DNA of 64,000 nucleotides, from contig CP136063.1 in assembly GCA_032622095.1 (NCBI GenBank), positions 114,100,723 to 114,164,722 of the forward strand, read 5' to 3'. The notes beneath the pieces are model-generated. The model did no database searches, was not told where the DNA came from, and was given only the letters and a program-made list of their open reading frames with translations. Positions 1 to 13,675 of this stretch are shown here, piece after piece. Within the stretch, counting starts at the first letter, position 1. Each line of letters opens with the position of its first letter. This stretch comes from Siphonodentalium dalli. Lineage: Eukaryota; Mollusca; Scaphopoda; Gadilida; Siphonodentaliidae. Position numbers and translations under genes: made by a program.

Positions 1-2914
1 ACACAAACACCGTTTGAAGAGTTTATTATTACATAAAATGATCGTTATTGATTAATTATTGATTAATTATTGATATTTATTGTTGCATATTGGCTGCTAT
101 CAATATTTACACAAATGGTATTAATTATTTCTTATAATTGCTCCTTTGGTAAACTTTGACTATCGGAAAATGAAAATATGCCGCTGAAAAAAATGTAATC
201 GATATTAAAGGTACGGTTGGCCTTGGCGGTGGGTATCCTGTGAAAATATTTCCAACCGTCAAAAACCGCCACAAACAGAAAGAACATCAAAATGTAGACA
301 GACTTTGTCCGTATACAAATAAGAAATATCGCATAAACAGTATGTTATTGTCATATGGTTAACCATTGTTAATTTGTTATGTAAACAAAGGCATAAAAAG
401 TTACTTTTCTGATGTTTGTTTATATTATGGTGGTAAACATAAAGAGCGTTCTTTGTGTGTGAATTCCTGATATGGAACTAATAAAGAGCGTTTATGCCAT
501 TTGTGTGTGATTAGCCAGTAGCATTGTGCTGTCTTCTGTAACACAATCAGGCTCTTGCTTAGGTACAATATAGTAGGTCTTTATGATAACATGCTGTTTA
601 CGCGATGGTCATGGTATATATGAACGAAACTGTATGCGTTTTAATGTTTTTCTGTTTACGGTGATTGGAACAAATATGAATATTTTCGACAACTAAGGCC
701 TCACGTGCCTTTAAAGTCTCATCCTTTCGGCAACATGGAATTGGTTTTAATTACTTAAATGATTAATATAGTAATTTGCCTTTTATCTGTGATGAAATGA
801 GAAATGGTAATTGTCTTTTTTTGCTAACATTAAATTAAATAAATTAAGTAAAATACAGTGAAATAATTTTTTTAATTATTTTTTATTACATTTTTGCGCA
901 CGTTGGCATCTCTCTGAGTGCATTCTAGTTTCTTTAGATGTTGGTTGCGCCATGTTCTGTTCAACTGTTTGCTCATAGTTCTGTTTAATAACCCCATCTG
1001 CAAATGGAAACAAAAACTATAGACGGTGACCGATGGTACCGGTTTTCGTTAGAAATTTAGTTTTTAATTTATTTATGGCAGGGAAGATATGCACATGGAG
1101 ATATTTGCTCCCATTTGTACCAGCTATTCGTCAAAAACTGTGTGCCTTTCCTAAAATTAATAAATGTTTTCTTGTCCCTGTGTATTTTCGAGTGAGTAGG
1201 TACCACCAACTTATTGATTTATATGTTTAAGTTAATAAGGTACTCCATTACCATTGCTATTACAATATGACAAATGAAAAACAATTTATTTCAAATTCGA
1301 CTTTCAAATTATTTGCAGGATCACCAAACTAAACCGTATACAAAACAAACTCAGCAACGTTGTCAATGTTAAAACCTTAATTCAAAGGAGCTAAATTTAC
1401 ACTTGACCCAACTCATGCAAGAATATCGATTGTCTTAGTAAGTACTAGAAAACCCTATTATACGTCTGTAGATTTCGTCTTCTTTCTTTTCGGAAGAATA
1501 AAACAAATGCGTTATTGTTTGTGTAGTCGTGGTAAATAGTTCACAACCGTACAACCGAACCTCAACCAAATCGTACTCGTCAATTCCATTTCGCTATTTC
1601 GTGGGAGAATCCGGATTCTTGATTACAGATTACACTCCGTACGCTATGGTTCCACAAATGAACAGACCAGATTACACTACGCACATTGTTATTTTTTAAC
1701 GAACAGACCGTAATCGTTATTTCGTCGTAATCCAGATTCTGAATCTGATTCCGTAATCGGAATCAAACATTCATTATGTAAATAAACCGAGATTTCCCCG
1801 CCTCGCAGTTTCAAAACCCAATAAAACATAATAAAATGTCCTCGGTGTACAACTTATTGCAGAATATAAACGATCCATATCAAATTAATTAAAATACGGA
1901 GATAAACTTGTGCTGTCGGGTGTAAATGGAGAGAATTTTACTGAATCAGCCATTATTGATAGTTATTAATATAAAGTTATTATACAATGCTGTGTACAGT
2001 ATGTGGTTTTAGTGTACGATTCCAGGTTGTGTCGAGTCCAATATGACTTTTCACCACAACCTGGACGAGTACAAGAAAAACTCATAGTGTACACAACATT
2101 GTATAAGGCCTAAAAAAACATACGTTTGTTTCCGATAACCCGACCGACCCTATTTTAAATCGCCGACTCTAAACTTTTTATTTTGAGATTTTTTTTTTAA
2201 ATATCTAAATCTCTATTATATTGGAAGAAAACCAACATTGATATTTTTGTTGTTGGTAATTAAAACAAATTAGGCATAATTCCATTGTAATTTGTAATTA
2301 TTATTGATTAATTTGTTGGAATTACCTGTAGAAGAGTGTGCAAGACATACTTCCGGCATCATTTCGTTATGAAATTGTCAATGCGAATGAAATAACTGCG
2401 GTACGTTTTTTCATTCAAAATTTATTTGAACTTTGACAAAACAATCTATGATCCGAGAATGGGTTAATCCATTAGTTATTGATGACTTCACCACTAGAGT
2501 ATTAATACATTAACTATTTAACCACAGCTTAACATTTATTTCTACGAACATTTCATATTGGTACATTGAATAGTGTCAAATAATTATAATGATCAAGTTT
2601 CCTATTTTCGTGGTACATATACATCGTTTTTATCATACAGTCATAATGGGCTTGATTCAGTGCAGCTTTAACCCTTCAGGTCTAACAAATATAGGGTTTC
2701 CACTTATCTAATTGAATTCAATTCAATTTTATTGAATTTAGAACAAATATTTTTTTTAAAGCAAATTTTTTTTCAAAGTTATTAAATTTTTATTTAGAAA
2801 TTAGAAAGCCCAAAGACTCAATAATTCATCTTAGAAGATTCTTACTAGCTACTTAACTCAGGCTATTGAGTTTTTGACAAATGTTTACAAACAGTCAGTT
2901 TCATATTTTTACCA
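1..2914. other. AT-rich intergenic DNA, no gene seen
   Basis: I see no coding sequence, RNA gene or transposon boundary here. A small hairpin lies at 2021-2065, with arms TCCAGGTTGTG and its complement. Its loop holds GAGTCCAATATGAC (2034-2047), and the same 14-mer recurs twice at 4325-4358. The short open frame at 1033-1230 has no recognisable features. Confidence 0.6.
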
Positions 2915-3294
2915 CGAAACTCCACCTCATACTATTATTTTTCCCCGTATGTTTTTTTAATTTTCCTAAAAATTCCACCACATACTATTATTCCGCACGT
3001 ATGTTTTATGGGCACTCACGAGTATTGTCGTATGCGCCGCATGCACCGGAATACGTCTGCAACCGCCCCCGCCCCCACAATAATAATATACGGTATATAT
3101 ATAAGCCCACCCACCAGCCCATCCCACCACCAATAGTGTCTTATGCGCCTGCGGCTCTGGGAATATGCGCCGCAACCGCCCACAATAATAATATATAATG
3201 TATCTTATGCACCATAGAGTATCTGCAAAGGCCCACAATAATAATATATATAAGCGCCCGTCCACCATCCCATCCCACCACACATAGTGTCTTA
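2915..3294. repeat. GC-rich degenerate tandem repeat (left part)
   Basis: Imperfect repetitions of a module built from CCCACAATAATAATATA, a CCCACCACC-rich stretch, GTGTCTTATGC and CTGCGG..GGGAATATGCGCCGCAACCGCC. The repeat resumes at 3695-3745 after an insertion. Open frames across it on both strands are low-complexity by-products of the repetition. Confidence 0.7.
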
Positions 3295-3694
3295 ATTATG
3301 CGGAATGCTAGTGACGTCGTCCCAAAATGGCGACCTCGTTCCGATTTTAAGGGTGATCTCGTCCCAGTCGTCGGTGATGTCGTCACAGTCGTCGGTGATG
3401 TCGCCCCACACCGCTCTCTGTGTTGATAACAAAGTAAACATACGTGTCACATGAACTCTGGTCAACTTCTATACCCCAAAACAGTGTAGTAAACAAGTCA
3501 TGATATTAAATAATATATTTTATTTATGAAGTATCAGTTTATACGATCTTAAATTTAAAAAAAACCACTAGGACGAAGTCACCAAATCGGGACGACATCA
3601 CCGGGACGAGATCACCGACAAGTGGGACGATGTAACCTTTTCGGGACAAATATTGGTGGGACGAGATCACAGTTGGACGAAGTCACTGGTCACC
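3295..3694. mobile_element. Foldback-type element with subrepeated inverted ends
   Basis: The left arm (about 3311-3410) has several copies of a GGTGATSTCGTCCC-like motif. The right arm (about 3568-3694) has the complementary GGGACGARATCACC-like motif. The element interrupts the flanking GC-rich repeat. CTTA stands at 3291-3294 and again at 3695-3698, and joining the flanks restores the repeat text GTGTCTTATGC. The middle is AT-rich and non-coding. Multiple short subrepeats in inverted arms are typical of foldback elements. The superfamily is unknown, and the left boundary is uncertain by about 16 bp. Confidence 0.65.
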
Positions 3695-3745
3695 CTTATG
3701 CATCTGCGGCCCCGGGAATATGCACCGCAACTGCCCACAATAATG
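3695..3745. repeat. GC-rich degenerate tandem repeat (right part)
   Basis: Continuation of the repeat ending at 3294 (CTTATGC, CTGCGG, GGGAATATGCACCGCAACTGCC, ACAATAAT), displaced by the foldback element. Confidence 0.65.
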
Positions 3746-4847
3746 TGGGGAGTTTGATGCGTTACGGATATGTTATAAAACTGTATATATCTGACAAGAA
3801 AATGAACGTTATTGTCCCATTTTATCTTTGTTATATCTCCCTGAGATTGTGTTTTTGTTTTATCTTTATGTGATAAGCAAATTAGCAATAATATGGCATG
3901 TAATTTATAAAAATTTCCTTAAATATGACACAGTGAATTGCATACTGAAAAAATAAAAAGATTTAAAAAAAAAAAGTTTTGCCTACCAACCTACCCAATT
4001 TTTGTCAGTCCGTTAGCGGAAACAAACGTATATTTTGTTTAGGCCTAATGACATTTTTATTATCCATCTGTATGTTTATCCAACGTGGTTACTTTTGTTA
4101 TTTATCGGCACTTAATTCTCTATAAAATCCTGTATTTGATCATCAGAAAGCTAAATTGATTTGGAACAGTAAACACGGAAATGAAAAAAAAACTCAATGC
4201 GGAAGTGAAACGTCTGCTAAATCCTCCAGTGCTGCGCGCGCATCACAATTTCACAGATTCGTTTCGCAATAGTTAATTCGTGACGTCACAGAGTCCCGAT
4301 AAAACAGTCATATTACACACTTGGGAGTCCAATATGACATTCGGGAGTCCAATATGACCTTTTCCCGAATTATCACGTGGCGGCTTATGCCCAATCAGAA
4401 ATAGTGTTAGTTAAGGGATAGATAATAATAGTAACGCTGTTGATAGCGAAGCTTGTTAATTTCATTGTCAATTTCATAATGTTCATTTCATAATCCCATC
4501 CATTAATGTCGCCCCTACGCACTATAATACTCGGCGAATAAAGTCACCATTCACCGAATTCACATGACCTGAATGTATCATCTGCTCTGTTCGTAATTTC
4601 AATTGTTTATATTTATATCTGAATTCGGGGTGAAAATATTGGCGATAAACAAACACAAACGATTTCGCCACCGAATATCACTGCATTATGAATGATGGTG
4701 TGTGTAGTCAATTTGGATATAATATTTGTAAAAATAACTACTTTGAGCAAGATTATTCTCTATTTCTATTTGATCACTCTACCGATTGTTTCACGTCACT
4801 TTAAAATGCACACCATCGGTTTGTTATGAATGTATTATTTTACAAGT
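3746..4847. other. Non-coding interval
   Basis: AT-rich sequence with an A-run at 3966-3975. Two copies of GAGTCCAATATGAC lie at 4325-4338 and 4345-4358. No gene is supported. Confidence 0.55.
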
Positions 4848-5098
4848 ATACATATATGGGTCGGTTTCTAAATAGACTATAGGTTTCCAAATGTCACCAA
4901 AGTAGACTTATCGGGGGGGGGGGAGTTATACGGAGAAATTACTGTCGAGTTTGTAAAACTAAACCCGTCTGTCTTGTACACTAATTCACATGTAGGCTAT
5001 GTAAACATATATCGTTTTGTGTCAGGTTCTACTAAACAAAACCACACAATTAGACGCATGTCAATTCAACAGAATATGCTATTTCCAAAATGATACGT
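4848..5098 (+). repeat. 5' leader shared by the two zinc-finger loci (copy A)
   Basis: This stretch, from GGGTCGGTTTCTAAATA through CTTATCGGGGG to TTTCCAAAATGATACGTGATCCATC, recurs at 18449-18712 with scattered substitutions. In both places it lies upstream of a zinc-finger first coding segment. It is therefore probably the promoter or 5' untranslated region of a duplicated gene. No open frame is kept in both copies, so I do not call it coding. Confidence 0.65.
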
Positions 5099-5189
5099 GA
5101 TCCATCCTTGTGTGAACTATAACATTTACAGTTACACTGTCGATTTCAGTTATAATTAGATCAGATTCCCGATATCTGTAGACTGTGGT

Positions 5190-5261
5190 TTCACGATGAG
5201 GGATGCTACTATCATGCTAGCCTGAATGTTCATGAGACCGCCAACCTGGGGAATAGACGTC
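5190..5261 (+). pseudogene. Zinc-finger locus A, 5' coding segment (broken)
   Basis: The frame reading ASLNVHETANLGNRR (from 5216) matches ASLNVHETTNTANKR of locus B (18790 on), where it follows an ATG. In copy A, about 11 extra bases (ACTATCATGCT) after the ATG at 5195 put that ATG out of frame. Coding stops at 5261, where two transposons are inserted. The text resumes at 7989 with TTAATTGTGACGTATGCGG, so the uninterrupted gene would read [13 protein letters not shown], the start of the first finger. Confidence 0.75.
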
Positions 5262-5265
5262 TTAA

Positions 5266-6837
5266 CCCTTTGAACCCTGGCTCCCCACAACGATCGACAC
5301 CCTGACCCTGGGCTCCCAGTGGTATTTTTTATATTGTGGCCAGTGTTTAGATGTATGGTGTTGTTTATGTTCAAGTGGTGTCACATTTCTGAAACTTTAG
5401 ATGTATGTTCCCCATGGACCACTGATTATTTTACGATCTGGTTACATTGCCACGTGGTCACTCCCTGGTAACGGTTGATAGGCATCTACCTGATATTGAA
5501 AGTAAAATACAATTATAGCTTTTACGGTCGTAATTCAGCCCACGGAAATGGCGTTTTTGATGCAGTCAACACCCTATTGTGAAATTTGAGATATATCTGG
5601 CCAGAAGTCTGATCCTAACTTGTATTTAAGGGTAGCAACGGTTGCTAAGCAAATACCCCAAGTTATCGAATGACACCATTGCCCTGTGAATCCAATTGTA
5701 TTATGCCCCAATTTAGACATTCTTGGCATGCACATGCTGATGGTTATGTTCAAATGGTGCTACAGGTCTGAAATTCCCATGGGCCACTGTATTTTTTTTA
5801 GAACGGTATACTTTGCCACATGATCACTCCCTGGTAACGGTTTCTAAGCAACTACCCGGAACTGTAATGTAATGCAATTATAGCTTATAGCGTCGTATAA
5901 TTCCGCGCTAAGAAACGGCATTTTCTAGGCAGTCAATACCCTATTGTGAAACTGGAGATACATCAGGTCAGAAGATTGAACCTACATGTAGTTTGTATTT
6001 AACGGTATCAATGGTTGAGCACTAAGCATATAGCCCAAGTGATCGAATGACACCACTTCCCTGTGCATTCAATGGCATTACGTCCCGTTTTAGACATCGC
6101 ATATAGGGCACGGTGATGGTCATGTTCAAATGCATGGTGCCACGAGTCTTAAACTTTACATAATTGCTCAATAATGCAGGATTTGACCACGCGTTTGTAA
6201 TATATGTGCACGCGCAAGTAGATCGGACTAGATGGTATTGTGACCATGCAACCCATTTCCACAGTACTACTCTGGTGCAATGTCAAAACGTGCAGCTGTA
6301 TAACGCAAATTTAAGTACTATGGAGATCCTTGATGTGATTGTATCATTTCACAAAAATCCACACATTTATCAATTTATCCTATGCGCATGCGCGAAACAA
6401 TTCGACTCAAATAAGAAACTGCGTGCGCCTTCCTCACATATGACAGAACACTGATTATGTATGCAATACTAATTTAAACCAAAAAGAGTGATCGAAATGG
6501 TGTCTTTCTACAATCCTGCGAACCGCGCAACAATGTAGAGCTTTACCCGAATCGCTTAAAATAATGTACGTTTGTTGAATTCTGCGCTGTGCGCATGGGC
6601 ATGTTTTTCTACCCCAACTAGTCGGCAACAAACTAATACACATGCACCCATGGCACTGCTGAAGTTCCTTGGGATCATTTACATGGATATAAGTGGATAC
6701 ACCAATGGTTATAACATGTATATACATGCTACATATGTTTATGCTGTCACTGAATGCTGCTGGCCCGTTTTTGCGGCCAGTCGGGTGTATGATCGTTTTC
6801 TGGCTGGCCGCTTTTGTGGCCAGTCGGGTTCAAAGGG
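5266..6837. mobile_element. piggyBac-like non-autonomous element (TTAA target)
   Basis: TTAA (5262-5265) is followed by CCCTTTGAACCC, and the other end reads GGGTTCAAAGGG followed by TTAA (6838-6841). The inverted ends are perfect over 12 bp, or 16 bp with the target. The TTAA duplication with CCC-starting ends is the piggyBac signature. The 1.57-kb interior has two similar AT-rich halves (for example CACTCCCTGGTAACGGTT at 5459 and 5825) and no transposase. The right end has subterminal repeats of GGCCRGTCGGGT. Removing it together with the adjacent element restores the zinc-finger frame. Confidence 0.8.
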
Positions 6838-6842
6838 TTAAT

Positions 6843-8966
<2,124 letters not shown>

Positions 8967-9170
8967 CACACGAGATAATACACACTTGAATTATTTCTTA
9001 TCTACGATTTGTATGGCAAATCATGCAACGATAGGAGTAGTTAGATTCACTTATAAGGCTCAATATACGCAAACGCGATCGTCTTAGGAAAAAGGCTCTA
9101 AGAACAAATTATCCAATTCATTTGGAGCAATACAAAAAAATCAGAAATAAAGTTAACAATCTGAAAAAAT
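8967..9170. other. Decayed 3' flank of the finger array
   Basis: Isolated finger-like words (GACACACGAGATAATACACAC, ATTTGTATGGCAAATCATG) continue for about 80 bases and then fade. No reading frame survives. Confidence 0.5.
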
Positions 9171-9305
9171 CGGGGAATCTTAATATATAAGTCCCTTTGT
9201 ACATATGGATTCTTTGACCCGGGGAATCTTATTATATAGGTCCCTATGTACATATATCTTCTTTGACCCGGGTAATCTTATTATATAGGCGCCTTTGTAC
9301 ATATA
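9171..9305. repeat. Short tandem repeat, about 58 bp x 3
   Basis: Three copies of a unit of the form GGGGAATCTTATTATATAGG - TCCCTTTGTACATATAT - CTTCTTTGACCC lie head to tail with a few substitutions. Confidence 0.75.
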
Positions 9306-9381
9306 TCATCTTAAAATTTTATCTATTGATTGTTTATGCAGGAACGACTGGATCCTGGGAGCTGAAAATGTGTACATTTAA

Positions 9382-9909
9382 AGGTGGATTATCTCTTTGT
9401 AAACTTGTATTATATAGTTACCGGTGTATAAACTATTATATCTGAATCGAAGACTTCTGTCCGGAAATGCTTCCATCGATTAATATTAATTTTATTTCGA
9501 ATATTTTCTGGTCTAAAAAGGTGTGGTTGTTTAGCTAAAGAACAATAGTGGTTACTATTAACAGAGACCAGATATGTTATTGTGTAATATTGTCACAAAT
9601 AAACGTTAATTATACTCATTATCGCTTATAACTATGGAATAAAACAATACAACCAATCAACCTGGGACAGTTGACGATCGGTACGTAGCCATAGGAACAG
9701 CCTAGCTAATGCTCTATATCGCTATATGGTATCACCCGAACGGTCTGTTCTAAAAAAAATCGACAAATAAACGGGGCCAATAAAATATTCGAAATAAAAT
9801 CAATACTAATTGATAGAAGCCTTTCCGGACAGGGGTCTTCAGTTCATATTTATTATTTTATACCCACGCAACTATTTAAAATTTGTTATTTAAAGAGATA
9901 ATCCATCTT
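9382..9909. mobile_element. TTAA-bounded palindromic MITE, unit 1
   Basis: The unit is an imperfect giant palindrome. The left end AGGTGGATTATCTCTTTGTA is complementary to the right end AAAGAGATAATCCATCT, and inner blocks match in reverse (TTTTATTTCGAATATTTT against AAAATATTCGAAATAAAAT). TTAA lies at 9378-9381 and at 9910-9913, the latter shared with unit 2. There is no coding capacity. TTAA bounding fits piggyBac- or Kolobok-type mobilisation, which I cannot tell apart without the autonomous element. Confidence 0.75.
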
Positions 9910-9913
9910 TTAA

Positions 9914-10432
9914 AGGTGGATTATCTCTGTTAATATGTATTATATAGTTATTGGGGTATACAATATTAGATCTGAGTCGACGACTCCTGTCCGGAAATGC
10001 ATCTATCGATTAATATTGATTTTATTTCGAATATTTTCTGGTCTAAAAAGATGTGGTTGTTTAGCTAAAGAACAATAGTAGTTACTTTTAAGAGATACCA
10101 GAAATTTTATTGCGTAATTTTGTCACAAATAAACGTTAATTATACCCATTATCGCTTATAACTATGGAATAAAACAATACAATCAATCAATCTGGAACAT
10201 TTGACGTTCGGTACGTAGCCATAGGAACAGCCTAATGCTCTATATCGATATATGGTATCACCCGAATGGTCTGTTCTAAAAATAGACAAATAAACGGGCC
10301 CAATAAAATATTCGAAATAAAATCAAAATTAATTGATAGAAGCCTTTCCCGACAGGGGTCTTCAGTTCATATTTATTATTTTATACCCACGCAACTATTT
10401 AAAATTTGTTATTTAAAGAGATAATCCATCTT
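9914..10432. mobile_element. TTAA-bounded palindromic MITE, unit 2
   Basis: This is the same element as unit 1, in direct orientation and sharing a single TTAA on each side with its neighbours (9910-9913 and 10433-10436). By eye it differs from unit 3 at only about six positions, whereas unit 1 is more diverged. Units 2 and 3 therefore look like a later tandem duplication. Confidence 0.75.
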
Positions 10433-10436
10433 TTAA

Positions 10437-10954
10437 AGGTGGATTATCTCTGTTAATATGTATTATATAGTTATCGGGGTATACAATATTAGATCTGAGT
10501 CGACGACTCCTGTCCGGAAATGCATCTATCGATTAATATTGATTTTATTTCGAATATTTTCTGGTCTAAAAAGGTGTGGTTGTTTAGCTAAAGAACAATA
10601 GTAGTTACTTTTAAGAGATACCAGAAATTTTATTGCGTAATTTTGTCACAAATAAACGTTAATTATACCCATTATCGCTTATAACTATGGAATAAAACAA
10701 TACAATCAATCAATCTGGAACATTTGACGTTCGGTACGTAGCCATAGGAACAGACTAATGCTCTATATCGATATATGGTATCACCCGAATGGTCTGTTCT
10801 AAAAATAGACAAATAAACGGGCCCAATAAAATATTCGAAATAAAATCAAAATTAATTGATAGAAGCCTTTCCGGACAGGGGTCTTCAGTTCATATTGATT
10901 ATTTTATACCCACGCAACTATTTAAAATTTGTTATATAAAGAGATAATCCATCT
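10437..10954. mobile_element. TTAA-bounded palindromic MITE, unit 3
   Basis: Third head-to-tail copy, ending at TTAA 10955-10958. A full single copy lies at 57998-58529 and a partial one at 13676-13873, so the family is dispersed as well as tandem here. Confidence 0.75.
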
Positions 10955-11054
10955 TTAACAAACATTGTGATAAAATATGCTAAGTGTGTCGGAATATTAT
11001 GGGCAAATAGGTCGCCTGACACACTTACGATGGTGGTGACAAGGATTTTTTTTC

Positions 11055-11330
11055 AGTGTATGCGGGAAATCATTAAAACGATCCAGCGAGATGGTGTGGT
11101 GACACAAGCGAATACACACTCGATATAAGCCTTGTATTGTGATATACTATATAGTATTCGGGAAATCATTTAATCGATTGTGCAGTCTGGTGAAACATAA
11201 GAGAATCCGCACATGAGATAAGCAATAACATTGTGATTTATCCGGGAAATCATTTAATCAATCGAGCAACTTGGCCAGACATAAGAGAATCCGCACATGC
11301 GATAAGCCTTATATGGCATTTTGGCCTTTC
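11055..11330 (+). pseudogene. Zinc-finger remnants, locus A block 2
   Basis: Three recognisable finger units continue on the far side of the tandem MITEs: TATGCGGGAAATCATTAAAACG, then GGGAAATCATTTAATCGATTG..GTGAAACATAAGAGAATCCG, then GGGAAATCATTTAATCAATCG..GACATAAGAGAATCCG. Frames are disrupted and several zinc ligands are lost. The block shows that the MITE cluster sits inside the old array. Confidence 0.7.
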
Positions 11331-11884
11331 AGAAACTCAAAGCGAGTACGTTTTAGGGGTAGTGCATGCATGTTATGTTTCCGGCTATAACATCATAAGG
11401 ATGCTAGTGGTTCGATATATCTTATCACTTTCCTTTTCTGAATTAACCACTGTTCTTGTATAATGGTTCATATTTTAGCTTATTGTCGTCTGAATATCTT
11501 GACTCGCCCTCTTTTGTTAGGAAAAATTTGAATCACCATGCGATTTATATGCTCTCTTCGGCAATAAATTCATCACAATTATGGAATATCGACTGTTAGT
11601 AAGCTCGATCTAGCATCAATTACGCATATCTATCGACACCTGCTCCGTGATGGACGGTATGTGTGAAGATTGTGTCCATAAATTAGACTACATATGACTG
11701 CATTCGCATATGGTCTAATGGAATTTCGTCAGAATTTGCAGCATTACGAAAAATCATGATATCTCAAAAAGCTCAACTCGGATTCTAGGGGACTTTTGCC
11801 AAGTTTTTCATAAACGTGTTCTTATTAATCCCTGAAAAATTCAGCTTTCTTATTTTTTGCCGTAGTGAAGCCTAATGTGCCAGG
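11331..11884. other. Unassigned insertion between finger remnants
   Basis: About 550 bases with no finger homology separate two remnants. I see no clear inverted ends and no coding pattern. It may be an older insertion whose ends have decayed. Confidence 0.4.
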
Positions 11885-11990
11885 ACTATTACCGTTGTGA
11901 TATATGCAGTAAATCATTTATTCAATTTATTCAATCGGGCAACCTGGTGTCTCATTAGAGAATGCACACCGGATATAAGACTTAACGGAA
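11885..11990 (+). pseudogene. Single zinc-finger remnant, locus A block 3
   Basis: One finger is recognisable (CCGTTGTGATATATGCAGTAA, AATCATTTATTCAATT, GGGCAACCTGGTG, GAATGCACACCGGATATAAG). It carries a duplicated TTTATTCAA and a TAG in the helix-to-linker part, and is not translatable. Confidence 0.65.
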
Positions 11991-11993
11991 TCA

Positions 11994-12317
11994 TTGAACA
12001 AAATGGTTTCCCATATAGGCGACAGTGTTAACGTTTCGACCGAATTCCCTGAATTGAAGTCTACAGGCTATTCCAGTGGTGTTTACCCAGCTAAATTGAC
12101 ACCAGTCGATAACGAAAGTGCAAGAAAAATCATAGGTCATGCGTTTACTTTTTTCAATAAATCCCAAGTGTACGACAGGGCTATCCCACAGCCAAATTTG
12201 GTCTGGAAAAATCCAGAACTACAGCAGCTAGTTAAATCAATTTCCCACTCACAAACATCCATCCCCCCATTAATTCACCAATTTAAATTATTTAGATATG
12301 ATGTACAAATCAAATAA
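11994..12317 (+). CDS. Unrecognised open frame of 107 codons
   Basis: This frame starts within 10 bases of a finger remnant and runs to a TAA. The composition is ordinary (YPAKLTPVDNESARKI, HAFTFFNKSQVYD), not low complexity. I recognise no family, signal peptide or membrane segment. It could be a fragment of a transposon gene or chance. I rate it as a weak candidate because nothing around it supports expression. Confidence 0.2.
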   Translation: MNKMVSHIGDSVNVSTEFPELKSTGYSSGVYPAKLTPVDNESARKIIGHAFTFFNKSQVYDRAIPQPNLVWKNPELQQLVKSISHSQTSIPPLIHQFKLFRYDVQIK

Positions 12318-12422
12318 ACACGATGTCATCCTTTAATAACGTGTCACATGTATGTGAAGGTCATTCTTCAGTTACCTTCACCTTTACCTTCCATGGTGTA
12401 CTCGCTCCCCGACTCTGGAACA

Positions 12423-12553
12423 TTTAGCTCCCTGATACCAAACGTTGTGATATATGCGGGAAATAATTTAATCCATCGAACGACTTTGTGAAACATAAGA
12501 GAATCCACACCGGGAGATAAGCCTTGCCGTTTGTGATATATGCGGGAAATCGT
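12423..12553 (+). pseudogene. Zinc-finger remnants, locus A block 4 (left of MITE)
   Basis: One and a half fingers (TGTGATATATGCGGGAAATAATTTAATCC.. then ..TGCGGGAAATCGT) with extra G and T bases in the linker. The second finger is cut inside its Phe-Asn codons by the 12558-12818 element and continues at 12823. Confidence 0.75.
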
Positions 12554-12557
12554 TTAA

Positions 12558-12818
12558 CCCTTTCAGTGCCAAGTCCGATTTTTGTATCAACCCATATTTC
12601 CTTGATCATTTTTCAAATTTATTGATTATAATAATGTTAACATTGATGGAAAGAGCTCTAAATTTGTTAAATTTATTGATTATAATAATGTGATACATTG
12701 ATGGAAAGAGCTCTTATAGCTCTTTCCATCAATGTATCACATTATTATAATCAATAAATTTGAAAAATGATCAAGGAAATATGGGTTGATACAAAAATCG
12801 GACTTGCCACTGAAAGGG
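12558..12818. mobile_element. 261-bp palindromic TTAA MITE inside a zinc finger
   Basis: The ends are CCCTTTCAGTGCCAAGTCCG and the complement of GGACTTGCCACTGAAAGGG. The arms pair over roughly 100 bases (TTGTATCAACCCATATTTCC against GGAAATATGGGTTGATACAA). TTAA flanks both sides (12554-12557, 12819-12822). Excision down to one TTAA restores GGGAAATCGTTTAATACACCG, which reads GKSFNTP in the finger frame. The CCC..GGG ends and TTAA target fit piggyBac. A related right end sits at 38188-38226. Confidence 0.88.
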
Positions 12819-12822
12819 TTAA

Positions 12823-13675
12823 TACACCGAACAGCTTGGCGAGACATAAGAGAACTCACACATGAGATAAGCCGTACCATTGTGATACATGTGTATATGT
12901 GGTAAATCATTTATTCAATCAAGCAACCTGGGGCCAGTGTCACATAAGAGAATGGCCACCTGGGATAAGCCTTACCGTTGTGATATATGCGATAAATAAT
13001 TTATTCAATCGAGTCACTTGGAGACACACGATAATCCACACATGGATAAACCTTACCATCGTGAATCATTTAGTCATCTTGTAACTTGATTACACATAAG
13101 AGACTCGACCACACGGGAGATAAGTCTTGCCAGTGTAATATATGCGGGAAATAATTTAATCGATCGAATTCACTGGTGAGCCATAGGAGAATCCACACAT
13201 GAGATAAGCATTATAATTAACGAGCGACTTGGTGACACACAAGGGAATCCCACCGGGGATAAGCCTTACCATTGTGATTTATGCGGGAAATAGTTTAATA
13301 CACCGAGCAATGTGGTGACACACAAGCGAACCCACACTGGAAATGAACCTATACCGTTATGATTTATGCGGGAAATTATTTACTTGCTCAGGCAGCTTGG
13401 TGAAACATAAGATAGTCCACACGACAGATAAGCCTTATACTTGTGATATATGCGGGAAATCATTTAATCATTCGAGCGATTTGTTTGAAACATAAGATAA
13501 TCCACACAGGAGATATAAGCATTAACTTTGCATGTTATATATGCAAGGAATAATTAAATCGATCGAATTCATTGGCGAGCCGTAAGAGAATCCACACAGG
13601 AGATAAACCTTATATTAACATGTTGATATATGCGGGAAATCATTTACTTACTCGGGCAGCTTGGGTATATACCTG
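12823..13675 (+). pseudogene. Zinc-finger remnants, locus A block 5
   Basis: About nine degraded fingers in 84-bp steps, with repeated TGTGATATATGCGGGAAAT, GAGACACATAAGAGAATCCACAC and GATAAGCCTTACC words. Small indels in almost every unit (for example TGTGTATATGTGGTAAATC near 12890 and GATATAAGCATTAAC near 13512) prevent continuous translation. The last unit runs into a partial copy of the palindromic MITE near 13676. Confidence 0.8.

Noticed and set aside
2881-3386. Overlapping open frames on both strands
   Set aside because: They arise from a GC-rich tandem repeat and a foldback arm. The translated products are repetitive on both strands.
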